DNA of 7,589 nucleotides, from contig JACQHS010000046.1 in the NCBI GenBank assembly GCA_016198915.1, forward strand, positions 1 to 7,589, given 5' to 3'. The DNA is from Candidatus Omnitrophota bacterium (GTDB lineage: Bacteria > Omnitrophota > Gorgyraeia > Aquiviventales > Aquiviventaceae). The notes beneath the pieces were generated by a model. It was not told the DNA's origin. It did no database searches and saw only the letters and a program-made list of their open reading frames with translations. Made by a program: the position numbers and the translations under genes. Positions 1-5,426 of this stretch are shown here, piece by piece. Within the stretch, counting starts at the first letter, position 1. Every line of letters begins with the position of its first letter.

Positions 1-187
1 CCACGGTCAGCTCACCCGGATACTCACGGTTCTCCGAATCGGAGTAGCAGTGCACACAGTGGAGGTTGCAACGGCGGCTCATCGTCCAGACGACGACCGG
101 CTTGCGCGCGCGGGCCGCGGGGCGGCCGTAGCGCAGCGGGTCGCTGGTACTGTCAATCCCGCAATACAGCTTCGTGACGTTGATCAT
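1..187 (-). CDS. Radical SAM protein, AhbC/MoaA/NirJ-like, N-terminal fragment
   Basis: Only the first 62 codons are present; the gene continues past the left edge. The N-terminus reads MINVTKLYCG, then a short linker with LRYGRP, then KPVVVWTMSRRCNLHCVHCY. The CNLHCVHC block (Cys40, Cys44, Cys47) is the CxxxCxxC motif that binds the radical SAM [4Fe-4S] cluster. The KLYCG opening and the YGR...PVVVW run just before the cluster motif resemble 12,18-didecarboxysiroheme deacetylase (AhbC) and related NirJ/AhbD proteins of alternative heme and heme d1 synthesis. That family call is from memory of family signatures and only the N-terminus is visible, so SPASM-type peptide or cofactor maturases remain possible. 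MoaA is less likely because its N-terminus is different. The ATG is preceded by only a weak GGGCGTGGG purine run. It overlaps the stop of a possible small ORF (184-285) by ATGA, which suggests coupled translation. Confidence 0.85.
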   Translation of the reverse strand, partial: MINVTKLYCGIDSTSDPLRYGRPAARARKPVVVWTMSRRCNLHCVHCYSDSENREYPGELTV

Positions 188-285
188 CCCACGCCCTGCG
201 CCTCACGGCGGCTCGGCGGCCTGACCACGGAGGCCGCCGTGACGATGAACAGGTGATGGTGTCGCTTCCGGACGCTGATAGTCAT
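184..285 (-). CDS. Possible 33-residue small protein or coupling ORF
   Basis: This ORF runs from ATG at 285 to TGA at 186-184. A GAGGG Shine-Dalgarno sequence (296-292) sits six bases before the ATG, a better site than most annotated genes here have. Its stop overlaps the radical SAM start codon by ATGA. The product starts MTISVRKRHHHLFIVTAASV and continues in a Pro/Arg-rich tail. It is basic at the N-terminus with a short hydrophobic middle, and I recognise no family. The ORF is in the same frame as the upstream cysteine desulfurase, separated from its stop by three codons (GGG AAA CTG), so it could instead be a detached former C-terminus or read-through tail. A 33-codon open frame arises easily by chance in GC-rich DNA. 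The ribosome binding site and the 4-nt overlap are the only support. It may serve mainly to carry ribosomes into the next gene. Confidence 0.35.
   Translation of the reverse strand: MTISVRKRHHHLFIVTAASVVRPPSRREAQGVG
214..239. repeat. Perfect 9-bp inverted repeat, 8-nt loop
   Basis: CGGCGGCCT (214-222) is matched exactly by AGGCCGCCG (231-239) around the loop GACCACGG. It lies between the desulfurase and the radical SAM gene, inside the possible small ORF. No T-run follows on either strand, so it is not a classic intrinsic terminator. It could stabilise or process the mRNA, attenuate expression, or be a mobile palindrome remnant. Confidence 0.6.
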
Positions 286-294
286 CAGTTTCCC

Positions 295-1500
295 TCATCG
301 GGCTCCGCCGCTGGCGGAGCCGGCGCAGGGCGTGGGATCATGGGTTTGTGGAATGGTGTCGGCGGCGTCCCGCAACGCCTCAAGGCACAGGTCGATGTCG
401 GCGTCCGTCGTAAAATAGCCTGGGCTGATCCGAACGGTGCCATCCGGAAAGGTCCCAATGGCGCGGTGCGCGCCAGGAGCGCAGTGCAGACCGGCGCGTA
501 CGGCAATGCCGTGCGCGCGATCAAGCCACTCCGCGACGGCGGCCGGCGAACATCCCGCCACCGTCACGGAGACCGCCGCGATGCGATCGTCCAGCGACAA
601 GGGCCCATAGACCGTGAGGCGATCCGCCGCGCGCAATCCATCCAGCAGGCGCCTCGTCAACGACAGCTCATGCGCCCGAATCCACGCAACACCGTACTGC
701 AAGATGAACTGGAGCGACTCCCGCAGACCCGCCAGCCCCAAGGTGTTGGGCGACCCGGCCTCCAAGCAATAAGGGAACTCCTCAGGCTGCAACGGTCGTT
801 CCGAGAACACGCCGGTGCCGCCTTCACGCCAAGGAGTGAGCTGGGCACGAGGCCCGACATACAACGCACCAGTTCCAGGAAGTCCAAGCAACGCTTTGTG
901 ACCTGGAAATGCCAGCAGGTCAATGCACGCTGCTTCAACATCGATCGGCACAGCTCCGGCCGTCTGCGCGGCATCCACCAGAAACAGCGCGCCATGGGTG
1001 CGCACGATGGACCCGATGGCCTGAATGGGTTGGAGGGCCCCTGTGACGTTCGATCCGTGGATGACCGCAACCAGCTTCGTGCGCCCCGTTAGGGCCTTGC
1101 GGATGTCCGCTGGGTCCACCAGCCCTTCACCGGAAACCCCCACGCGTGTGACCTGAATGAGTCCTTTGCGCTCCAGGCGGTTGAGGGGACGCATGACGGA
1201 GTTATGCTCCAGCACCGTCGTCACCACATGATCGCCAGGCGCGACGGTCCCCTTGATGGCCATGTTGAGCGCATCCGTCGCGTTCAGCGTGAAGACGATG
1301 CGCTGAGGCTCCTTGACGCCAAACAGCTCAGCCAGCAGGCTTCGTGTCTCGTCGATCAACGCCTCGGCCTCTTTCGCCATCCGGTAGCCGCCACGGCCCG
1401 GGCAGCCGCCATACCGCTCCAGGTACTCCCGGAGCCGCTCATAGACCCGCGGCGGCTTGGGAAACGACGTCGCGGCGTTGTCGAGATAGGTCGTCCTCAT
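295..1500 (-). CDS. Cysteine desulfurase family protein (class V PLP aminotransferase fold)
   Basis: The product has 401 residues, about the usual length. Such enzymes take sulfur from cysteine with pyridoxal phosphate and pass it on as a protein persulfide. Motifs appear in order: YLDNAATSFPKP at 5-16; a PLP-stacking His in VLEHNSVMRP (His99); Asp176 and Gln179 in LVDAAQTAG; the Schiff-base Lys202 in FPGHKALLG; a PNTLG segment at 251-255; and the candidate persulfide Cys340 in RAGLHCAP. The early LDNAATSFPKP and late GLHCAP signatures fit the subfamily known as TIGR01977, close to SufS/CsdA; assignment to that model is from memory. Close to the Moco genes, it could donate sulfur for the MoaD thiocarboxylate as IscS does in E. 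coli, but Fe-S assembly or another sulfur pathway is equally possible. The last 15 or so residues look unconserved and are encoded partly by a hairpin. The start is preceded by only weak purines (GAAGCGGG), 105 nt after the previous gene. Confidence 0.92.
   Translation of the reverse strand: MRTTYLDNAATSFPKPPRVYERLREYLERYGGCPGRGGYRMAKEAEALIDETRSLLAELFGVKEPQRIVFTLNATDALNMAIKGTVAPGDHVVTTVLEHNSVMRPLNRLERKGLIQVTRVGVSGEGLVDPADIRKALTGRTKLVAVIHGSNVTGALQPIQAIGSIVRTHGALFLVDAAQTAGAVPIDVEAACIDLLAFPGHKALLGLPGTGALYVGPRAQLTPWREGGTGVFSERPLQPEEFPYCLEAGSPNTLGLAGLRESLQFILQYGVAWIRAHELSLTRRLLDGLRAADRLTVYGPLSLDDRIAAVSVTVAGCSPAAVAEWLDRAHGIAVRAGLHCAPGAHRAIGTFPDGTVRISPGYFTTDADIDLCLEALRDAADTIPQTHDPTPCAGSASGGAR
301..321. 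repeat. Perfect 9-bp hairpin in the 3' end of the desulfurase gene
   Basis: GGCTCCGCC (301-309) and GGCGGAGCC (313-321) pair perfectly around a 3-nt loop. The hairpin lies within the final codons, encoding part of the Gly/Ala/Ser tail, and ends about four bases before the stop codon. No T-tract follows, so termination of the canonical type is unlikely. A role in mRNA 3'-end protection or partial Rho-independent pausing is possible but not shown. Confidence 0.6.
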
Positions 1501-1605
1501 GAACCCGCTTCAATCCAGACCCGGAATCCCGGTTCGCCATCCAGGCTCATCCGCGCACTTGCTGTACAGCGTACCGTCGAGCCGCTCCCGGTTCTATGAC
1601 GTGTA

Positions 1606-2844
1606 TCAGCCTCCGCAACACCGCGGGTCTGGGTCCTCGGCCACACGCTCCATCTTGGCAAACACATCGCGGCGTTCCTGCTCGCTGAGCTGTTGATCGA
1701 TGGCGGGATAAAGGATTTGCTCTTCTTTCTGATTATGCGCGCCCAGCACCTCAAGCAGCGCAGCTTCCTCCGAATCATGTTCAGAATCCTGCCGCTGGAG
1801 GTTCTGATGGATCGCCTCCAACAGCTGTTTGATCTGCCGATGCTCCATCCGCATGACCTCGGTTGGCCCCATCCCCTTCATCCCGGTCTTCTCCTCAAAC
1901 AGGGGAAAGAGAATCTCTTCCTCCCAGACGATGTGCCGCTGGAGGCCGATCTTGAACCGGCGAAAAGAATTCTTGGCCTTTGGAAGGTTGTTCCTCTTGA
2001 AGGCCTGGAACTGCTTGAAGAGGTCATCCAGCCGATCATGGTCGTGTCCATAGTAGCCTCTGATCGATTGCGTCATCATCCCTCCTGCTTGCGCGCTCAT
2101 GGCGCTGTCCTGTTCCAGAAGGTTCGCCCACCTCCGGAAGACCACTCCCCCGACGCGTCGAAGGCGAGGGAGCTGCTCCCTGGTTTTGCTGAGAATTTCA
2201 GCACCATCCGCCTTGGCCTCGCGGAGCTCATCCGAAAATGCGTTCACCATGTCCTGGACGATCCCCTCTGTGACCTCAAGATGAAACAACAACCCATAGG
2301 CGTTGCGTCCATAGCGAAACGCTTGGCAGGATGTCAAGTCTGACGACGCCAACAAGACCGCACCGCTTGGCAGGTCGAAAATGTCCCCATGCCAATGAAA
2401 GGCAAGAAAGGCCGGCTCGACACCTACCCACAGTCGGTCGCTCGCAACCGATTCCGTGAGCGTCACCCGATACCAGCCGATCTCCTTTTGCTTGCCTCGG
2501 ACCACCTTGGCACCCAACGTTGCAGCAAGAACCTGGCTGCCTAAACAGACCCCCAGCACAGGTTTGTCGGCTCGAATGGCTTGCTCAATCAAGCGCATTT
2601 CATCCAACAAGAATGGATACCGGCTCCGCTCATACACCCCCATTGGGCCTCCCATCACGATGAGGCCAGAGGCCTCACCCATGTGTGTCGGGATGGGCTC
2701 ACCTATAAAGGGGCGGATATATTGCGCGGTGACCCCTGTGGTGTCCAAGGCGTCGGCGATGGTGCCAAGCGTCTCACAGGGGCTATGTTGGAACACGAGC
2801 ACCGTCTTGGCTGTTGCCCGCTCACGGGCCACATTCATCCTCAT
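1606..2844 (-). CDS. Class I glutamine amidotransferase-hemerythrin (HHE) fusion protein
   Basis: The product has 412 residues in two domains. Residues about 13-243 form a GMP-synthase-like class I glutamine amidotransferase: VMGGPMGVYE at 63-72, the nucleophile Cys100 in LGVCLGSQ, HWHGDIFDLP at 150-159, and the His188/Glu190 pair in LLFHLEVT. The triad is complete, so glutamine or gamma-glutamyl hydrolysis is plausible; the acceptor is unknown. After a 12-residue linker, residues 256-400 form a hemerythrin-like four-helix bundle with likely di-iron ligands His269 (HDHDRLD), His304 and Glu308 (HIVWEEEILFP), His335 (MEHRQI), His370 and Glu374 (HNQKEEQILYP). Such domains bind O2, NO or iron. 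The protein ends in CysCysGlyGly. An SD-like AGGAGG and two ATGs lie at the junction, where a free-standing hemerythrin would start. Two starts (M1, M3) are possible, neither with a clear SD. The gene follows mobA by 33 nt and looks lower in GC than moeA. The domain calls are secure; the cellular role is not known. Confidence 0.9.
   Translation of the reverse strand: MRMNVARERATAKTVLVFQHSPCETLGTIADALDTTGVTAQYIRPFIGEPIPTHMGEASGLIVMGGPMGVYERSRYPFLLDEMRLIEQAIRADKPVLGVCLGSQVLAATLGAKVVRGKQKEIGWYRVTLTESVASDRLWVGVEPAFLAFHWHGDIFDLPSGAVLLASSDLTSCQAFRYGRNAYGLLFHLEVTEGIVQDMVNAFSDELREAKADGAEILSKTREQLPRLRRVGGVVFRRWANLLEQDSAMSAQAGGMMTQSIRGYYGHDHDRLDDLFKQFQAFKRNNLPKAKNSFRRFKIGLQRHIVWEEEILFPLFEEKTGMKGMGPTEVMRMEHRQIKQLLEAIHQNLQRQDSEHDSEEAALLEVLGAHNQKEEQILYPAIDQQLSEQERRDVFAKMERVAEDPDPRCCGG
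2074..2086 (-). promoter_or_regulatory. Internal Shine-Dalgarno and start codons at the fusion junction
   Basis: On the minus strand AGGAGG (2086-2081) is followed by ATGATG (2079-2074), then ACG CAA TCG, in frame with the fusion gene. The spacing is 1 nt to the first ATG and 4 nt to the second, short but usable for the second. Translation from here would give a complete stand-alone hemerythrin starting MTQSIRGYYG, the expected N-terminus of that domain. It may be an active internal start or the relic of a once separate gene. Confidence 0.45.
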
Positions 2845-2877
2845 GTTGGTTGGGACGCGCCGTGGTAGCCAAAAATG

Positions 2878-3507
2878 CTATCGCGGACTCGGGGTAGGTT
2901 CCATGATCCGCGTCAGGTTGGCAGCAAGCCGTCGGGCTGCGGCGTAGTCGGCCGGCGTGTTGAGATTGGAGAAACTTCGGCCTTCGCGGTCCAAGCGGCG
3001 CCACACCTGCGGCCCAATGATCCGGGCGCGCAACGCGGGCACCAGCGCCTGCAGATCCCATCGCCCCTGCCGCAACTGCCGCTCTATCGTGGGCAGGGCG
3101 GACTTGGCATATACCGCATGAAGGGGATGGAGCCCCTGCGCCGTCCGCGGGACGACGAGGTCGTATCCCTCGGCCTGCTCAAGGAGATATTGAATCAGCG
3201 TCGGATTCAAAAACGGGGCGTCGCAGCCGCAGACGAAGCACCTTGGGTTCGAGGCCACCCCCACCCCGGTATAGAGGCCACCAAGGGCATGGGCATCGAG
3301 CACGACGTCCTCCACAACTCGAACGGGAAGGTATTGAAACCTGCGGGGATCTTTCACCGAAACGATGAGTTCATCTACCACAGGGCGCAGCGTCTCAATA
3401 ACATGTTCGATGAGGGTGCGAGGCCCCCACGGCAGGAAGGCTTTGTCCTGTCCCATGCGCCGACTCTGACCTCCGGCCAAAATGACGCCAGTCACCCCTT
3501 CAGCCAT
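2878..3507 (-). CDS. mobA: Molybdenum cofactor guanylyltransferase MobA
   Basis: MobA transfers GMP from GTP to Mo-molybdopterin, giving the guanine dinucleotide cofactor used by DMSO-reductase-family enzymes such as nitrate/nitrite oxidoreductases and formate dehydrogenases. From the chosen ATG the protein has 209 residues, normal for the family. The nucleotide-binding signature LAGGQSRRMGQDKAF spans 10-24, a metal-binding Asp lies in CGCDAPF (Asp96), HPLHAVY falls at 127-133, and the C-terminal NLNTPADY at 181-188. An ATG 51 nt upstream (3558) would add 17 unconserved residues inside tatC, so I prefer 3507, where the ATG overlaps the tatC stop by 8 nt and translational coupling replaces a good SD. 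Placed after moaE and tatC, it is clearly part of the Moco operon. Its presence implies that bis-MGD enzymes are made here. Confidence 0.95.
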   Translation of the reverse strand: MAEGVTGVILAGGQSRRMGQDKAFLPWGPRTLIEHVIETLRPVVDELIVSVKDPRRFQYLPVRVVEDVVLDAHALGGLYTGVGVASNPRCFVCGCDAPFLNPTLIQYLLEQAEGYDLVVPRTAQGLHPLHAVYAKSALPTIERQLRQGRWDLQALVPALRARIIGPQVWRRLDREGRSFSNLNTPADYAAARRLAANLTRIMEPTPSPR

Positions 3508-4270
3508 TGCGGTTGCGCCGTGGGGTCGCAAGTTGCGCAAGCCAGATAGACACTTCATACAGCGCCAGCATCGGCACTATCATGAGGAACAGTGTTGCTA
3601 CGTCCGTTGTCGGCGTCAGGATGGCCCCAACGACCACCATGCCCACCACGGCATGACGCCATTTGCGCCTCAGCGTCTGCGGACGAATGACGCCAAGCTT
3701 CGCCAGCAGGAAGACAGCAAGCGGCCATTGAAACACCACACCGCAGGCCAGGATCACCATCGTGGTAAACGAGAGGTATCGGCTGATGGAAATCACCGGT
3801 TCAAGCTGTCCGCCGCCGAATTCGAGGAGGAACGTGAGTGAGACAGGCAGCAACACCCAATACGCAAAGGCGCCGCCGGCCGCAAAGAGCGCGCTGCCCC
3901 ACCAGACGAAGGCCAAACCCGCCCCCCGTTCCCGGCGCGTCAGGCCGGGCCGGATGAACGCCCACAGCTCATGCAGCACGATCGGCAGGGAGAGGACCAG
4001 GCCGGCCGTCACCGCCACCTTGAGGTACGCGACGAACGCCTCAGGCGGGCTGAAAAACGCCAGCCGCGGCAACAGCGATCCTGCCGGACGCTTCAGCCAG
4101 TCCACCAACGTCCCCGCGAAGGTCAAGCTCCCCATGGACGCGACGAGGATGACGCCCGCACAGATCCACAGGCGCTTCCGAAGCTCTTCCAGGTGCCCGA
4201 TGACGGGCAGACGGTGCCCGTCAGTGCCTGCCAGTCGGGGAGATTGAGGCTCAATGAGCTGGGTGTCCAT
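3500..4270 (-). CDS. tatC: Sec-independent (twin-arginine) protein translocase TatC
   Basis: TatC is the inner-membrane receptor of the Tat pathway; it recognises twin-arginine signal peptides and exports folded proteins, including Moco enzymes. The 256-residue protein has the conserved N-terminal HLEELRKRL (26-34), six predicted hydrophobic spans (about 34-52, 83-104, 118-142, 166-190, 206-217, 226-244), FFSPPEAF with the conserved Glu77 in the first periplasmic loop, FIRPGLTRRER (105-115) with the conserved Glu114, and LTPTTD (218-223). The frame is open to 4342, but that extension lies within moaE and looks unconserved. The ATG at 4270 overlaps the moaE stop by 20 nt and has a weak GGAA six bases or so upstream. 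No tatA/tatB is in the window. Its position inside a Moco operon suggests that cofactor supply and export of the folded enzymes are made together. Confidence 0.95.
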   Translation of the reverse strand: MDTQLIEPQSPRLAGTDGHRLPVIGHLEELRKRLWICAGVILVASMGSLTFAGTLVDWLKRPAGSLLPRLAFFSPPEAFVAYLKVAVTAGLVLSLPIVLHELWAFIRPGLTRRERGAGLAFVWWGSALFAAGGAFAYWVLLPVSLTFLLEFGGGQLEPVISISRYLSFTTMVILACGVVFQWPLAVFLLAKLGVIRPQTLRRKWRHAVVGMVVVGAILTPTTDVATLFLMIVPMLALYEVSIWLAQLATPRRNRNG

Positions 4271-4670
4271 GCATTTTCCAGATCGGCGCGTCCTGCTTGA
4301 TCCCATCAATGAGGAATCGGCACGCCGCGAACGCCTCGTCACGATGCGGCGCGTGAACGCCGATGAGCACCGCCACCTCCCCCACTGGCACGCGTCCTAC
4401 CCGATGCCGCACGTACACCTCATGGACCGGCCACCGGCGGCGGGCCGTCTCGATCAGCTGGGTGATGACCCGCTCGGCCATCGGCGCATACGCGTCGTAG
4501 TCCAGCCATGGGATCGGACGGCCATCCTCCAGGCCGCGGACGATGCCGAGAAACTCAACCGACGCGCCATCCTGCTGATCGATGGCGAGTCGATGCCACA
4601 CTTCAACATCAATCGGCTCCCACGTCAGATAGCTGGTTTGACTTGTCACTTGTTGCTTGTCACTTGTCAC
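4251..4670 (-). CDS. moaE: Molybdopterin synthase catalytic (large) subunit MoaE
   Basis: MoaE and MoaD form the heterotetrameric enzyme that converts cyclic pyranopterin monophosphate to molybdopterin by adding two sulfurs. Family motifs appear in order: GIVRG (42-46), LDYDAYAPMAERVI (56-69), RHRVGRVPVGEVAVLIGV (88-105), HRDEAFAACRFLID (109-122), then GIKQDAPIWK with the two lysines Lys125 and Lys132. Their spacing of seven matches the E. coli active-site pair Lys119/Lys126. The tail after IWK is MHGHPAH, where many homologues have Lys/Glu. The start is uncertain. GTG at 4670 is the longest option, 5 nt after the moaD stop; GTG at 4649 is in frame and seven codons shorter. Both lie in a GTGACAA tandem repeat, and neither has a strong SD. 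Conserved sequence begins only near residue 14, so the repeat-encoded N-terminus is probably dispensable. Confidence 0.95.
   Translation of the reverse strand: MTSDKQQVTSQTSYLTWEPIDVEVWHRLAIDQQDGASVEFLGIVRGLEDGRPIPWLDYDAYAPMAERVITQLIETARRRWPVHEVYVRHRVGRVPVGEVAVLIGVHAPHRDEAFAACRFLIDGIKQDAPIWKMHGHPAH
4636..4670 (-). repeat. Heptanucleotide tandem repeat GTGACAA at the moaE start
   Basis: Read on the minus strand from 4670 the units are GTGACAA, GTGACAA, GCAACAA, GTGACAA and a decayed GTCAAAC, about five units of 7 bp. The tract starts 5 nt after the moaD stop and encodes the first dozen residues of moaE as annotated. Units 1 and 4 offer in-frame GTG starts because three units make 21 bp; unit 2 is out of frame. 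Confidence 0.75.
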
Positions 4671-4675
4671 TGGTA

Positions 4676-4972
4676 TCAGCCTCCACTCACCGGCGGAATG
4701 ACAACCACTTCATCGCCATCCTCCAGGACACGCTCCCCGGTCGTATAGTCGCAATTCACCGCCAGCCGACAGACGGCCAGCAACCCCTCCACGGCAGGCC
4801 GCTGCTGGATGAGCCGCTGCAGCAGGTCGCGCCCCGTGGCCCCGCACGGCAATGAAACGTTCAGCGCATCGACGCCAAACCGATCCCTGAGCTGCGCAAA
4901 CAGCAGGACGCGGACCGCAACACCCGCCGGGCCGACAGACGCGGCGAGCGGATCAGCGATGGGAGACGCCAT
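4676..4972 (-). CDS. moaD: Molybdopterin synthase sulfur carrier subunit MoaD
   Basis: MoaD is the ubiquitin-fold sulfur carrier of molybdopterin synthase; its C-terminal glycine is adenylated and turned into a thiocarboxylate that feeds MoaE. The 98-residue protein has the beta-grasp opening VRVLLFAQLRDRFG (20-33), a central helix GRDLLQRLIQQRP, the AVNCDYT strand (71-77), LEDGDEVVVIPPVSGG at the end, and the required terminal Gly-Gly (97-98). It is slightly longer than the usual 80 or so residues because of a poorly conserved first 17 residues. ATG at 4972 is chosen because an exceptionally good SD stretch (AAGGAGGAGG) precedes it; the frame is open further upstream but lies within mobB and looks unconserved. 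The ATG overlaps the mobB stop by 20 nt. The MoeB-type activating enzyme is not in the window. Confidence 0.95.
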   Translation of the reverse strand: MASPIADPLAASVGPAGVAVRVLLFAQLRDRFGVDALNVSLPCGATGRDLLQRLIQQRPAVEGLLAVCRLAVNCDYTTGERVLEDGDEVVVIPPVSGG

Positions 4973-5426
4973 CTTCCTCCTCCTTGCCGCAGCACCCCAC
5001 GATGGCCGCCTCGAGGCGCCGCAGCTGGTTGCGGCTGACGCGTCGTCCCTCACAGGTGACGCCGGACGGCGTCACCGCAAGCCGCAATGCCACAGGCACC
5101 CGTTGCGCGTCCAGCGCATCGGCAAACCCTTCCACCAGAATGCAGTCGAGTTCGCCGGGCATCAGCGCCAGCAGGGACTCAAGTGACGGCTCGCCGCCGC
5201 GTTGCCGCACGAACGTCTCGTGCGGTGACGCCACCGCGACCGCCGCAGCGCCCGCCTGCCACATACGCCAGCTGTCCTTGCCCTCCGCATCCAGCGTCAG
5301 GCCGTGGTGGGCGTGCTTGATGGTCCCGACCTTCAGCCCGCGCTCCGCCAGCCGCGGCAGCAGCCGCTCGATGAGCGTCGTCTTGCCGCTCCCTGACGGT
5401 CCACGCACACTAATCAGCGCAGGCAT
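4953..5426 (-). CDS. mobB: Molybdopterin-guanine dinucleotide biosynthesis adapter protein MobB
   Basis: MobB is a P-loop GTP-binding protein that assists MobA in making or delivering the guanine dinucleotide form of Moco; it is not essential in E. coli. The 157-residue protein has a Walker A GPSGSGKT (9-16), then GTIKHAHHG (34-42), the family signature DAEGKDSWRMWQAGA (46-60), and a Walker-B-like LVEGF (97-101). Length and order are normal. The last 15 residues (CCGKEEEDGVSHR region) are charged and poorly conserved. The ATG at 5426 overlaps the end of moeA by 13 nt, with GAGG two bases upstream. The gene sits between moeA and moaD rather than next to mobA, which shows that the operon is mixed in order of pathway steps. 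Confidence 0.93.
   Translation of the reverse strand: MPALISVRGPSGSGKTTLIERLLPRLAERGLKVGTIKHAHHGLTLDAEGKDSWRMWQAGAAAVAVASPHETFVRQRGGEPSLESLLALMPGELDCILVEGFADALDAQRVPVALRLAVTPSGVTCEGRRVSRNQLRRLEAAIVGCCGKEEEDGVSHR
4976..4985 (-). promoter_or_regulatory. Strong ribosome binding site of moaD
   Basis: AAGGAGGAGG (4985-4976) lies just before the moaD ATG. The GGAGG at 4983-4979 is six bases from the start, an ideal spacing. It is the clearest SD in the window, sits inside the end of mobB, and fixes the moaD start. It may raise MoaD output relative to its neighbours. Confidence 0.8.

Noticed and set aside
214..321. Intrinsic transcription terminators at the two hairpins
   Set aside because: Neither hairpin has a following T-run on either strand, and the next gene continues in the same direction.
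253..1092. Long plus-strand ORF antisense to the cysteine desulfurase
   Set aside because: It opposes a gene with complete family motifs, its product is Arg/Gln-rich without recognisable domains, and long antisense frames are expected in GC-rich coding DNA.
1497..1550. 17-codon ORF ending in ATGA at the desulfurase start (MSLDGEPGF...)
   Set aside because: There is no SD, it is very short, and it is the tail of a shadow frame of the fusion gene. The 4-nt overlap alone is weak support.
2875..3549. Plus-strand ORF antisense to mobA
   Set aside because: MobA on the minus strand has all family motifs; this frame shows none.
4271..4342. N-terminal extension of TatC
   Set aside because: The added residues overlap moaE, are unlike TatC, and the 256-residue form already has the usual length.
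4636..4670. Phase-variable switch in moaE
   Set aside because: Only about five units, two of them degenerate, is too few for high-frequency slippage. It is kept as a repeat and a start-site question only.
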